From positions 206,866 through 270,865 of the IMG/VR virus record IMGVR_UViG_3300034050_000451: a stretch of 64,000 nt of DNA. One strand, 5' to 3'. Below the pieces are notes generated by a model that saw nothing but the letters and a program-made list of their open reading frames with translations, did not search any database and was not told the origin of the DNA. Source of the stretch: a virus. A program made the position numbers and the translations under genes. The first letter of the stretch is position 1. Each line of letters starts with the position of its first letter. This document shows, piece by piece, positions 15,552 through 22,940 of the stretch.

Positions 15552-15833
15552 TTATTTTTGTGAATCAAATTTATTGACTTGTGAATCAATCAACTTAGCT
15601 AAAGTGTTTTGCAACTTTTCTAATTTTTGGATTTCATTAAAATAGTATGAACTATCTTTATGTACCAATTGATTAATTTTATCTTCAATTCTATCCAAAT
15701 CCTTTTGGCAATTTACTTTAGCCAATTTTAGTTCATATTTCAATTCATTAGTTTGATACATCATTCTAATGATTACAAAAATCCCTAATATGAATATAAT
15801 TGCGATTATACTAAAAATCAATAAATAATCCAT
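15552..15833 (-). CDS. Membrane-anchored coiled-coil protein (93 aa)
   Basis: One membrane segment at residues 4-23 (LLIFSIIAIIFILGIFVII), followed by a charged coiled-coil (~30-90). The topology resembles small inner-membrane proteins near lysis genes (i-spanin-like), but no lysis partner is proven. It begins 1 bp after the upstream stop. Confidence 0.6.
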   Translation of the reverse strand: MDYLLIFSIIAIIFILGIFVIIRMMYQTNELKYELKLAKVNCQKDLDRIEDKINQLVHKDSSYYFNEIQKLEKLQNTLAKLIDSQVNKFDSQK

Positions 15834-16133
15834 TTATTTTTTTGTAGATGGTTTTCTTTTTCCTTTAGAAGTTCCTTTAACTGCATCAATTACATCTTTA
15901 GATTCTTTAGCAACTTTCTTAACCGCTGCAACAACTTCTTTAGATTCTTTAGCAATATTATTAGCTCTAACCTTAACTTGCTTAGTTACTTCTTTAACTT
16001 TAGCTGCTGTATCTTCAATTGAGTCTGGAATTAAATCTCCATCCTTATCTTCTATTTTACCTGTCTTTTGTAAATAGATTACGATACCAATAGCTACAGC
16101 TAATACTCCAATAATAATTAAAATTGTGTTCAT
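15834..16133 (-). CDS. Membrane protein with Asp-rich loop and Lys-rich repeats (99 aa)
   Basis: A membrane segment at residues 3-21, then DKDGDLIPDSIED (a calcium-binding-like Asp loop), then Lys/Ala/Val heptads (AKESKEVVAAVKKVAKESKD, a near-repeat) and a Lys-rich tail. It may bridge membrane and DNA or virion. A TATAAATAT (+ reading) motif lies 31 bp upstream of the start. Confidence 0.6.
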   Translation of the reverse strand: MNTILIIIGVLAVAIGIVIYLQKTGKIEDKDGDLIPDSIEDTAAKVKEVTKQVKVRANNIAKESKEVVAAVKKVAKESKDVIDAVKGTSKGKRKPSTKK

Positions 16134-16163
16134 TCTTTTTTTTTTTAAATTAATTTACTTTGA

Positions 16164-16172
16164 TATAAATAT
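16164..16172 (-). promoter_or_regulatory. Candidate late-promoter motif (minus ATATTTATA)
   Basis: Recurs 20-50 bp upstream of several late-type genes that lack TATATTTG boxes (also 3150-3158, 17473-17481, 24960-24968, 26831-26839). The base composition makes chance matches likely, so this is tentative. Confidence 0.3.
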
Positions 16173-16180
16173 TATCAAAA

Positions 16181-16327
16181 TTAGATAAACATATGAAAAT
16201 CATCATCAACTGAATCCGAAACCATATCTTTGTTTATTACATGTAGTTTCTTATCTGATAAGATGGTTACAAATGTTATTGCTAATCCTAATAATAATCT
16301 TTTAAAATAGGTTCTAATACTCTCCAT
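16181..16327 (-). CDS. Small membrane protein (48 aa)
   Basis: MESIRTYFKRLLLGLAITFVT... with one hydrophobic helix (residues 10-24), then an acidic tail ending DDDFHMFI. It overlaps the upstream gene by 14 bp. A small lysis or envelope protein is possible. Confidence 0.5.
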   Translation of the reverse strand: MESIRTYFKRLLLGLAITFVTILSDKKLHVINKDMVSDSVDDDFHMFI

Positions 16328-16577
16328 ACAATGAATACTTTTTATCGGGTTGTGGTTCTATTACTTTTTGTTCTTTTTCAATCACGTAAGTGAAACCATC
16401 CTTAGCATCCATGTAAAATTGTGTATTGCCTCTTTTCTGATAAACATACTCTAATAAATCGGTCAACGATTCAAGTATGACTGAAGTGTTGTCTAAGGGA
16501 GTCCACCTGTCTCCAGGTGCTACTCTCTTAGCAACTTTTATTTTCACCTCTTCGGTAATAACTTCAGGTTCTTTCAT
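16314..16577 (-). CDS. Hypothetical protein (87 aa)
   Basis: MKEPEVITEEVKIKVAKRV..., with a later KRGNTQFYMDAKDGFTYVI. Mixed α/β composition, no family recognised. One-base overlap with the DUF4494-like gene suggests they act together. Confidence 0.55.
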   Translation of the reverse strand: MKEPEVITEEVKIKVAKRVAPGDRWTPLDNTSVILESLTDLLEYVYQKRGNTQFYMDAKDGFTYVIEKEQKVIEPQPDKKYSLYGEY

Positions 16578-16789
16578 TATTCAATAACTCTGATAATTCT
16601 GCTTTCTCTTGCTCCACTTACTTTGTAGTCTACAACCACACCCGCATCCATAAAGTCTTTTACAACTCTTGCTTCAGCTTCTGTTACCGATTGTGCATCT
16701 ACTAAATAAATTTCTTTGTTCTTCTTGTCTTTACCATTCTTAAGAGTGGCAACTACAACTTCTACTGTAACTTCAAAATACTTGTTCAT
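16577..16789 (-). CDS. DUF4494-like protein (70 aa)
   Basis: YLVDAQSVTEAEARV (residues ~29-43) matches the core I recall for DUF4494, a small family common in Bacteroidota and their phages. The product is an αβ protein of unknown function. It supports the host assignment. It has a promoter of slightly off consensus (16828-16859). Confidence 0.6.
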   Translation of the reverse strand: MNKYFEVTVEVVVATLKNGKDKKNKEIYLVDAQSVTEAEARVVKDFMDAGVVVDYKVSGARESRIIRVIE

Positions 16790-16827
16790 AATTTGTGTTT
16801 TATATTTATATATATTGTTTATTTATG

Positions 16828-16859
16828 TAAAGATACGAAAAAAATCTGAATTTACCAAA
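16828..16859 (-). promoter_or_regulatory. Bacteroidota-type promoter, imperfect box
   Basis: Minus strand TTTG - 20 bp - TATCTTTA (box 16828-16835). The last base departs from TAnnTTTG; the spacing is exact. Confidence 0.5.
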
Positions 16860-16871
16860 CTTTTTTTAAAA

Positions 16872-17444
16872 TTAATATTCGTACTCCGCTTTTGGACCTG
16901 TAAGGTTCCCATTTATAAGGAATGAGCAATTAAAACATAGCATTCTAAGGTTCTCATATTTGTGGTTGCATCTATCTCCATCAATAAAATCTAATACTAA
17001 TGGAACCTTGAAATCGGTTACCCGTTTTTCTTCAAATCCACAACTATTACATTTTTCTAACATATATCCATTATTCAATAATCTCTTTTTGAATTTATGT
17101 ATTGGGTAATTGGGATACATACCAGCTAAGATATCATCCAATGCATGGGTACTACCCTTATCAGATGAACCTTTGGTTATACCAAGTCCAAATGGATTCT
17201 TCAAATCTTCAAAGATACCATAATCTCTTGCGTATTTCTTATATGTATTGTATGATACTCCCAACATTCTAGCAGCTTCCATAGCGGAACGTGCTTTTTG
17301 TTGTACATCTCTAATTTCAGATTCCATTAGAGGTTTTGCACCTAACCCACGTTTAGTTCGTTGTTTGGGTGCTTTCGATAAATCTTTGGTTGGGTCAAAG
17401 TTTGGGAACATTGGTTCCTCATTTGTAACATCTTCCATTTTCAT
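16872..17444 (-). CDS. HTH plus degenerate HNH-like zinc protein
   Basis: A 190-residue protein. Residues ~50-78 form a helix-turn-helix-like segment (AARMLGVSYNTYKKYA). Residues 132-173 hold two CxxC pairs (C132/C135, C170/C173) around LVLDFIDGD and NLRMLC, the frame of an HNH endonuclease. The His expected in LDHIDGD is F153, and the His after the last Cys pair is Ser174, so cutting activity is doubtful. It may be a DNA-binding regulator derived from a homing endonuclease. Start at residue 1 or 3 is undecided. Confidence 0.65.
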   Translation of the reverse strand: MKMEDVTNEEPMFPNFDPTKDLSKAPKQRTKRGLGAKPLMESEIRDVQQKARSAMEAARMLGVSYNTYKKYARDYGIFEDLKNPFGLGITKGSSDKGSTHALDDILAGMYPNYPIHKFKKRLLNNGYMLEKCNSCGFEEKRVTDFKVPLVLDFIDGDRCNHKYENLRMLCFNCSFLINGNLTGPKAEYEY

Positions 17445-17472
17445 ATACTATTTTAAGTTTCTACTATATGTA

Positions 17473-17481
17473 TATAAATAT
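17473..17481 (-). promoter_or_regulatory. Candidate late-promoter motif (minus ATATTTATA)
   Basis: 29 bp before the start of the HTH/HNH-like gene; same motif as at 16164-16172. Tentative. Confidence 0.3.
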
Positions 17482-17496
17482 AGGTTATTTGATTTT

Positions 17497-17967
17497 TTAT
17501 AATTTATGATTATCTATTAGATAATTAACTATACTCCCAAATGAAAGTTCAAAATTATTTCGGAATGTATCAACTGATATGAAGTTTTCGGTTGGTGCAC
17601 CATATGTGGAATAATCCAATGGTTGCTTTGAATTGTGAACATAAAATTCAGAAAAGTTAGTCAAACCTATTCTACGTTTAAACTCCTCTCTAACCTCTTT
17701 ATATGGTGATATATCAGATACTACTACATCACAACCCGTTGTGTGTAGGTATTGGGCAATCATTTGTAAATGTCTTATGTGTTTGATTGTACCAGAATCA
17801 GTATAATCTGTATTATTTGTAATCTTTCTTAACTCTTCACTATCTAAGTAAAATACATCCCTTCTCCAATTTCTTTTTTCAGATTGGAGAAGTGTGTGAA
17901 GTCTTTTTCCCAATTCTCTACTATTACTAGCTTCACCAGTAAACCAATAGATTCTACCTTTTGACAT
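17497..17967 (-). CDS. Adenylylsulfate-kinase-like protein with altered P-loop
   Basis: A 156-residue protein with the overall pattern of APS kinase: IYWFTGE start, VFYLDSEELR, HIRHLQMIAQYL, DVVVSDISPYKEVREEFK, FSEFYVHNS. The Walker A site should be GxxxxGK(S/T) but reads G11-E-A-S-N-S16-R17-E18, so Gly, Lys and Ser/Thr are all replaced and ATP binding by the normal route is unlikely. It may bind a nucleotide or act as a non-enzymatic subunit. A full-consensus promoter lies 18 bp upstream. Confidence 0.6.
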   Translation of the reverse strand: MSKGRIYWFTGEASNSRELGKRLHTLLQSEKRNWRRDVFYLDSEELRKITNNTDYTDSGTIKHIRHLQMIAQYLHTTGCDVVVSDISPYKEVREEFKRRIGLTNFSEFYVHNSKQPLDYSTYGAPTENFISVDTFRNNFELSFGSIVNYLIDNHKL

Positions 17968-17984
17968 AACTTTTATTTATTTTA

Positions 17985-18016
17985 CAAATATACGAAATTA
18001 ATTTGGATTATACAAA
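17985..18016 (-). promoter_or_regulatory. Bacteroidota-type promoter
   Basis: Minus strand TTTG - 20 bp - TATATTTG (box 17985-17992). Its upstream element lies inside the end of the fibre gene. The only full-consensus promoter in the 16-25 kb region. Confidence 0.65.
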
Positions 18017-20518
18017 ATTATTTTTTACCGAAGTTACATAAACATCAGTAGAATTGAATTTTGTAAGTGTTATAATATCAATACTACCAACCAAAGATGC
18101 GGTGTAGAATGAACCAAATGGTTGTCTTACGTTTGAACTAAATGATGCAGTAGATTGATTAGCAGTTGTAATTAATACCGTTGCAGTTTGACCGAATGAT
18201 ATATTACTAGCTGATATGTGTGTTATAGCATTTCCGTCTAAATTTATTTCAAATAAATTACCTATACTAAAATCTAAAGATGCCGTAAATCCATTTACTG
18301 ATATGGCTGTTATTTCATTAATAACAGGGTTATTAAATGTAGATGTACCAGCAAAGGTAGCTGCTCCTTGAAAGTCACTAATACCAGTTACAGTTAAATC
18401 GGTAGTTTGAACTTCACCATTTACAGTTTGATTACCATAGAATGTATTTGTAGAACCAGTCTTAGCAAATAAATTATATCCATCTACTTGTAATGATGAT
18501 GATACCAAATTATTTGGTTTTGATGTTATACTATTCCACGTAGGTGCCGATGCGTTATTTGTTATAGTAATTGCGTTCTCTAAACTTTGAGATATTAAAA
18601 TACCATCTCCAGGTGCGAATGTTGGTGTATTTTGAATAAAATCATAATCAATTTGTGCAGATGCGGTTAATACTACATTTGATAAATTAACAATTCTACT
18701 TGCTAATGATGATGATGTTAACCCAAATCCACCACTTGAACCCGTCCAATTATTTAATCCTGCTAAACTTCCGTTACTCACAAATCCTAAATTGGATATT
18801 TGTGTTGATGATGATACTATACCATTAGTTAATAATGAACTACTAATCGATGATACTAATGATGAAAATTGAGTTAATGTAGGTGATAGTACCTCAATAA
18901 TAACCCAAGGACTACTATATCCAGAGGAGCCAGATGTAATAAAAACATTATTAGAACCAGTATAGAATACTGGTTTGTTATATATTAGTTGGTAATCTAT
19001 TTGAGATGATGAACTAACCGAACCAGATGGTAATCCGAATGAACCAGATACTAATGTTAATCCATTTAGTACATTTTGAACTCTAGCATCAGTATAATAT
19101 TTATAATTTACATTTTCAGCAACATAGGATGTATCAAATCCACCAGTGTTAGAATTTGTTAATGTAATTTGTGCGGATGATGATATAAACCCATTACCAA
19201 TCAAAGATGATGTTGTTGCAAATCCTAAATTAGTTATTTGAGTTGAACCACTAATAACTCCGCTTGGTAATCTATTAACTATGTATGTTGAATTAACATC
19301 TGTTGATGTAAGGAATCCAAATCCATTTAATTGTGCGGATGATGATACCAATCCATTTGGAAATTGAACAAAATCATTAAATGCTGAACCAACCCCAGTA
19401 AATGTTAATCTATTATTACCAAATGTAACATTTGAAATATAATCAGAACCACCACCAGCTCCAAACCTAGAATCTAACGATGCTGAAAATTGTGAAAATG
19501 TTATTGTTCTGGTTTTATCTACATATACCGATGATAATAATAAATTAGAATCAATAGGGTCAGTAGCTATTATAGATTGTGATATTATATGGAAATTTGG
19601 CCCAGTTGCTAATGAACTTGTAGTTACAAATCCTAAACCAACTATTTGTTGAGAACCAGAAACAGTCCCCTGAGGAATTGTTGTACCACCAGATGCGCTT
19701 ATAAACCCAAAATCACTTATTTGTTGTGATGATGATATTAGACCAAATGAACTACTTAAAAAACCTAAATTAGTTATTTGTTGTGATGATGATACAATAG
19801 ATGCTGCTTTTAATGATGAAGTATATGCTTCAATACTATTAACCTCACCTCTAATAGAACCAGTAAATGAATTAATAGAACCAGTAGTTAAATTAATAGA
19901 ACCAGTAGTTGAATTAATTGAATTAATAGATGAATTTGCTGATGATGTGAATGAATTTAATGCAGATATATTCGTAGCTGTACCTGATATAGTAACAGTT
20001 ATATCACCATTAGTGTTATCAGCAATTGTTGCGCCTGGAAATGTAATAGTATCAACACTACTAATAGGTATTCCTGAACCATTACCAACAGTTAATGAAG
20101 ATGGTACAGTTACAGTCACATCACCACTACCAGCATTGAAAACAGTTGCATTATTAAATGTAATTTTATCAACAGCAGTTACGTTTGTACTTCCATCAGA
20201 AACAATCAATGAAGTAGATGAACCAGATAATACATTAAGTACGTTTAATCTATCAGTTACCCTAGCATCGGTATAATATTTATAAGATGCGTTCTCAGAG
20301 ATATTAGCAGTTGTTAATCCACTAATGGTGGAGTTAACCGCTGATATTTGCGATGCTAATTCAGCATCCGTTGCTAAATCCGAACTAACGTATGCTTTTA
20401 TAGATGATGCCTGTGCATATAACGTTGTCCCACCATCCACAACTGGTATCTTAGTTGTACCAACTATGGAACCTGATACTAACTGACTTAAATCTGATAT
20501 TTTTATACTTGCTGCCAT
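18008..20518 (-). CDS. Fibre-like structural protein with SSSxQI repeats
   Basis: An 836-residue Ser/Thr/Asn/Gly-rich protein with almost no Cys, the composition of a tail or head fibre. Ten copies of a (V/I)SSSxQIxxLGF-type unit occur between residues 242 and 679 (at 242, 261, 286, 391, 422, 445, 501, 568, 617, 672). The phrase YKYYTDARV is present twice (79-87 and 472-480), as in other marine phage fibres I recall. The C-terminus (~690-836) is non-repetitive and could be the receptor-binding or trimer end. It starts 4 bp after a TATAAATAT motif. Host-surface binding is inferred. Confidence 0.75.
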   Translation of the reverse strand: MAASIKISDLSQLVSGSIVGTTKIPVVDGGTTLYAQASSIKAYVSSDLATDAELASQISAVNSTISGLTTANISENASYKYYTDARVTDRLNVLNVLSGSSTSLIVSDGSTNVTAVDKITFNNATVFNAGSGDVTVTVPSSLTVGNGSGIPISSVDTITFPGATIADNTNGDITVTISGTATNISALNSFTSSANSSINSINSTTGSINLTTGSINSFTGSIRGEVNSIEAYTSSLKAASIVSSSQQITNLGFLSSSFGLISSSQQISDFGFISASGGTTIPQGTVSGSQQIVGLGFVTTSSLATGPNFHIISQSIIATDPIDSNLLLSSVYVDKTRTITFSQFSASLDSRFGAGGGSDYISNVTFGNNRLTFTGVGSAFNDFVQFPNGLVSSSAQLNGFGFLTSTDVNSTYIVNRLPSGVISGSTQITNLGFATTSSLIGNGFISSSAQITLTNSNTGGFDTSYVAENVNYKYYTDARVQNVLNGLTLVSGSFGLPSGSVSSSSQIDYQLIYNKPVFYTGSNNVFITSGSSGYSSPWVIIEVLSPTLTQFSSLVSSISSSLLTNGIVSSSTQISNLGFVSNGSLAGLNNWTGSSGGFGLTSSSLASRIVNLSNVVLTASAQIDYDFIQNTPTFAPGDGILISQSLENAITITNNASAPTWNSITSKPNNLVSSSLQVDGYNLFAKTGSTNTFYGNQTVNGEVQTTDLTVTGISDFQGAATFAGTSTFNNPVINEITAISVNGFTASLDFSIGNLFEINLDGNAITHISASNISFGQTATVLITTANQSTASFSSNVRQPFGSFYTASLVGSIDIITLTKFNSTDVYVTSVKNNFV
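18482..19795 (-). repeat. Imperfect repeat region in the fibre gene
   Basis: Encodes the ten VSSSxQI units. At DNA level the plus strand repeats phrases such as aatcctaaattagttatttg and gatgatgatac at irregular spacing, so recombination between units could vary fibre length. Confidence 0.7.
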
Positions 20519-20545
20519 ATCTATAAATATTCTCTTTTTGAGATA

Positions 20546-20812
20546 TTACTTTTTATTTTTAACTTTCTTTTCCGGAACCTTTATTGTTGTATCTCCATTG
20601 GATATTTTATCCAATATAGTTAATAATTCTTGCCTACGAATAGCATCTTTCATTTGCTTTCTCCTTTTAGTAGTTGGTTTAGTAAATTCCTTCCTATCTC
20701 TCAACTCCAAAAGATGACCTGATTCAAATGTTTTGTTTTTGAATATCTTAAGAGCTTTATTTATATCACCATTTTTAACATAAACTGTAACCAAAGATTT
20801 TTCTTTACTCAT
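20546..20812 (-). CDS. rpsU: Phage-encoded ribosomal protein bS21
   Basis: An 88-residue protein matching bS21: VTVYVKNGDINKALKIFKN, GHLLELRDRKEFTKPTTKRR, then a basic helix. bS21 sits on the 30S platform beside the mRNA exit and the 16S 3' end. Relative to the Bacteroidota bS21 sequences I remember, residue 59 (Arg) takes the place of the Tyr that packs on the anti-Shine-Dalgarno bases, and there is a C-terminal extension (~66-88) ending in a Lys-rich tail. It lies between the fibre gene and internal-head-protein genes, so it is probably made late. Likely roles: replacing host bS21 to favour phage mRNAs. Confidence 0.85.
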   Translation of the reverse strand: MSKEKSLVTVYVKNGDINKALKIFKNKTFESGHLLELRDRKEFTKPTTKRRKQMKDAIRRQELLTILDKISNGDTTIKVPEKKVKNKK

Positions 20813-20816
20813 TATA

Positions 20817-21671
20817 TCAATTAATATAATTAGTTAATTCAAAGTTTCCACTAGCCATACCATATACTGAAATATGTAGTGCCTTTCTTTGGGGTTTACC
20901 ATTTCTCAATAATCCAACAGTAAATGAATTAGTCTTACCAATAGATGGTCTTGAACGAGAATACTTACCTCCCATTGCTATTTGTGTTTGCCAATCATTC
21001 TCATCAATTTCATACCCTTTTTTCATAGCGTATGCTTTAGCAGCTGATGCCGCATCGGTAAATGATTTGAAATAAGTTTCGTTTGATTCTGACATCAAAT
21101 CAGTTAATTTTATCATCGTATTTTCGGTTTTTCTATTTTGTGTTATTTTAGCAGATACAAACATTACAACTGCAATTATAAAAAATATAAAAAATGCGTA
21201 CATTCCCAACTTAGCCCATAAAGAACCTTCAGCTGCTTGTGCACCATATACATCTTCCATTATTTTCATTACCTCAGGTTCTGCTAATCTTTGGATTTCA
21301 GAATAATACCATTGTGAAAATGATGCTGTTGCGTATTGAGTCCAACTACCAGCAGTTAATACAGCTGATATAATTGCTCCCAATGCTGATTTACTTCCTA
21401 CATTAACTGAAAATTTATTAATTGTACTTCGTAAATCCTCATTCATTCCAGTTTGCTTTGAAAAAACCGATTGAGCTTTATTCATTGCTGCCTTTGTATC
21501 CGGTTTATCTTTACTAATTTTATCTAAGTTAAGATGCTTTACCGCATTTCCAGCTTTCTTATCAGCTATCCTTATTGCTAAATTCCTAATCTTAGAAATA
21601 GCATCACCCAACCCCTCATTTAAGTTGGGTTGGGTGTTTTTATTTTCAGTTAACTGATTTAATTTTATCAT
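20817..21671 (-). CDS. Two-tag internal protein: membrane-segment half fused to a second tagged domain
   Basis: A 284-residue protein. It begins with tag MIKLNQLTENKN (L7-T8-E9; another L-N-E at 17-19) and has a membrane segment at 157-172 (MYAFFIFFIIAVVMFV). At residue 186 a second full tag, MIKLTDLMSESNE, starts inside the frame and leads a domain with GGKYSRSRPSIGKT and a KALHISVYG ending. Either protease cutting after M-S-E splits the polypeptide into two proteins, or translation starts again at 21116. The tags resemble T4 capsid-targeting leaders. Overlaps the upstream gene by 4 bp. Confidence 0.6.
   Translation of the reverse strand: MIKLNQLTENKNTQPNLNEGLGDAISKIRNLAIRIADKKAGNAVKHLNLDKISKDKPDTKAAMNKAQSVFSKQTGMNEDLRSTINKFSVNVGSKSALGAIISAVLTAGSWTQYATASFSQWYYSEIQRLAEPEVMKIMEDVYGAQAAEGSLWAKLGMYAFFIFFIIAVVMFVSAKITQNRKTENTMIKLTDLMSESNETYFKSFTDAASAAKAYAMKKGYEIDENDWQTQIAMGGKYSRSRPSIGKTNSFTVGLLRNGKPQRKALHISVYGMASGNFELTNYIN
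21605..21636 (+). terminator. Plus-strand terminator-like hairpin inside a minus-strand gene
   Basis: CACCCAACCC / GGGTTGGGTG, perfect 10-bp stem with a 12-nt loop, followed on the plus strand by TTTTTATTTT. It is oriented to stop antisense transcription. May be accidental. Confidence 0.35.
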
Positions 21672-22648
21672 TTCATTAAGTTCTTAAGTGAAGTTCTATT
21701 AACTTTACCTTCTTTAATTACTGATTGTATCTTATCTGCTAATTTATGAAATCCGTTCATTCTTAATTCAAATGCAATTCCATCAATTGCGGTATCTCCA
21801 CTCCATCCGGCTGCTTGTGATGCGGCTACCCCCAAATCTTGTGCATCATCATCAGGTGAACTATATACTGAATCATATTTAGCTCTGATTACATCCATCT
21901 TTTCTCTGAACTTAGGGTCTGATGGGTTGGGGTAATCTGGCTTCTCTGCTAATTCAGGTTTCCCTTCTAATGCTGCTACTAACTCTCTTGCTTCACTATG
22001 GAAGTTTGAATCAGTAAGTGCCGCAACTGCTGCTTGAGCCATTTTCTTTTGATACTCAGTTTTATCCATCTTATCAGATGAAATTCCCATCTTTTGAGCT
22101 ATCTTTCTAACTTCTTTATTTACCGTTGGGTCACCTTTTCTTGGTGCTTTTGGTTCAGCTGCTTTTGGTTCATCACTATCAGGTGCAAATGGATTCCATA
22201 AACCTCTACTATCTACCTCTTTTTGAGTAGATGGTGCAACTTTAGCATCTTTTTGATGTGGATACTTTGTTGGGTTATATGGTTCTAATTCAGATGTATT
22301 TACATTACCATCTGCATCGGTTTTTGTTTCACCTCTTTCATCTGCCATTCTTACAATACCAACTGATTTAGTTCTCGTATTATAAACAACTTTATCAACA
22401 GCTAAACTAGCAGGAGTTGCTTTGGGTGTATCCGATTTTGGTTCATCTTTAGATGGTGTATTAAAGATATTCACACCAGACTTAGCATCACCACCCTTTG
22501 ATGTTTTTGCAGTTGGGTCCTCATGTGAACCAGCCTTAATAGCTTTATCATAAGAATCTTTTGATTTGAAGTGTACTAACTTTCCACTTTCCTTACTCTT
22601 AGCAGTGAAATCACTAGCCTCATTTATCAATTGTTTTAATTGTATCAT
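21668..22648 (-). CDS. Probable internal head protein with capsid-targeting leader (paralogue of 326-1183)
   Basis: A 326-residue protein. Tag MIQLKQLINEAS (I8-N9-E10|A) is nearly the T4 leader pattern. Residues 13-65 (AKSKESGKLVHF...VNIFNTP) are homologous to the protein at 326-1183, then the two diverge. The middle is Pro/Lys/Asp-rich; the C-terminal part (DDDAQDLGVAASQAAGWSGD) is a helical domain. Function after ejection is unknown. It overlaps the two-tag gene by 4 bp. Confidence 0.6.
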   Translation of the reverse strand: MIQLKQLINEASDFTAKSKESGKLVHFKSKDSYDKAIKAGSHEDPTAKTSKGGDAKSGVNIFNTPSKDEPKSDTPKATPASLAVDKVVYNTRTKSVGIVRMADERGETKTDADGNVNTSELEPYNPTKYPHQKDAKVAPSTQKEVDSRGLWNPFAPDSDEPKAAEPKAPRKGDPTVNKEVRKIAQKMGISSDKMDKTEYQKKMAQAAVAALTDSNFHSEARELVAALEGKPELAEKPDYPNPSDPKFREKMDVIRAKYDSVYSSPDDDAQDLGVAASQAAGWSGDTAIDGIAFELRMNGFHKLADKIQSVIKEGKVNRTSLKNLMK

Positions 22649-22663
22649 AATTATATTTTGTTA

Positions 22664-22939
22664 TTAAAATCCTATACTAACTCGTTTACCCAAATCTTCT
22701 TCAACCCAACGAACTTTTGCTGCTATTAATTTTTTCATAGTATCTACATCAAATCGATATGCACCATGATAATTTTGTAATTTTATAGCAACTACAAAAC
22801 CATGTATACCATCCCAAATCATTTCGGCCTTTCCACCGATTATTGATTCGAATGCTTTAATTTGCTTTTGTTGAATTGGAGTTAATTCACTTAATTCAAC
22901 AACAGATGCTTCGTTTATTAATTTACTTAATCGTATCAT
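22664..22939 (-). CDS. Tagged internal protein (91 aa)
   Basis: The frame reads back to 22999, but the Met at 22939 gives MIRLSKLINEAS, a tag nearly identical to that of the downstream gene, and a 1-bp gap to the upstream stop, so it is the chosen start. The body (GGKAEMIWDGIHGFVVAIK) is an αβ domain of unknown function. Confidence 0.65.
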   Translation of the reverse strand: MIRLSKLINEASVVELSELTPIQQKQIKAFESIIGGKAEMIWDGIHGFVVAIKLQNYHGAYRFDVDTMKKLIAAKVRWVEEDLGKRVSIGF

Positions 22940-22940
22940 A

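Noticed and set aside
16801-16812. T4-type late promoter TATAAATA on the minus strand ahead of the DUF4494-like gene
   Set aside because: A single case in an AT run; the TTTG-N20-TATCTTTA promoter just upstream explains the gene better.
20546-20812. Idea that phage bS21 enables Shine-Dalgarno use by phage mRNAs
   Set aside because: The leaders I examined have no AGGAGG-like sequence at proper spacing, so this simple version is not supported; a different effect on initiation remains possible.
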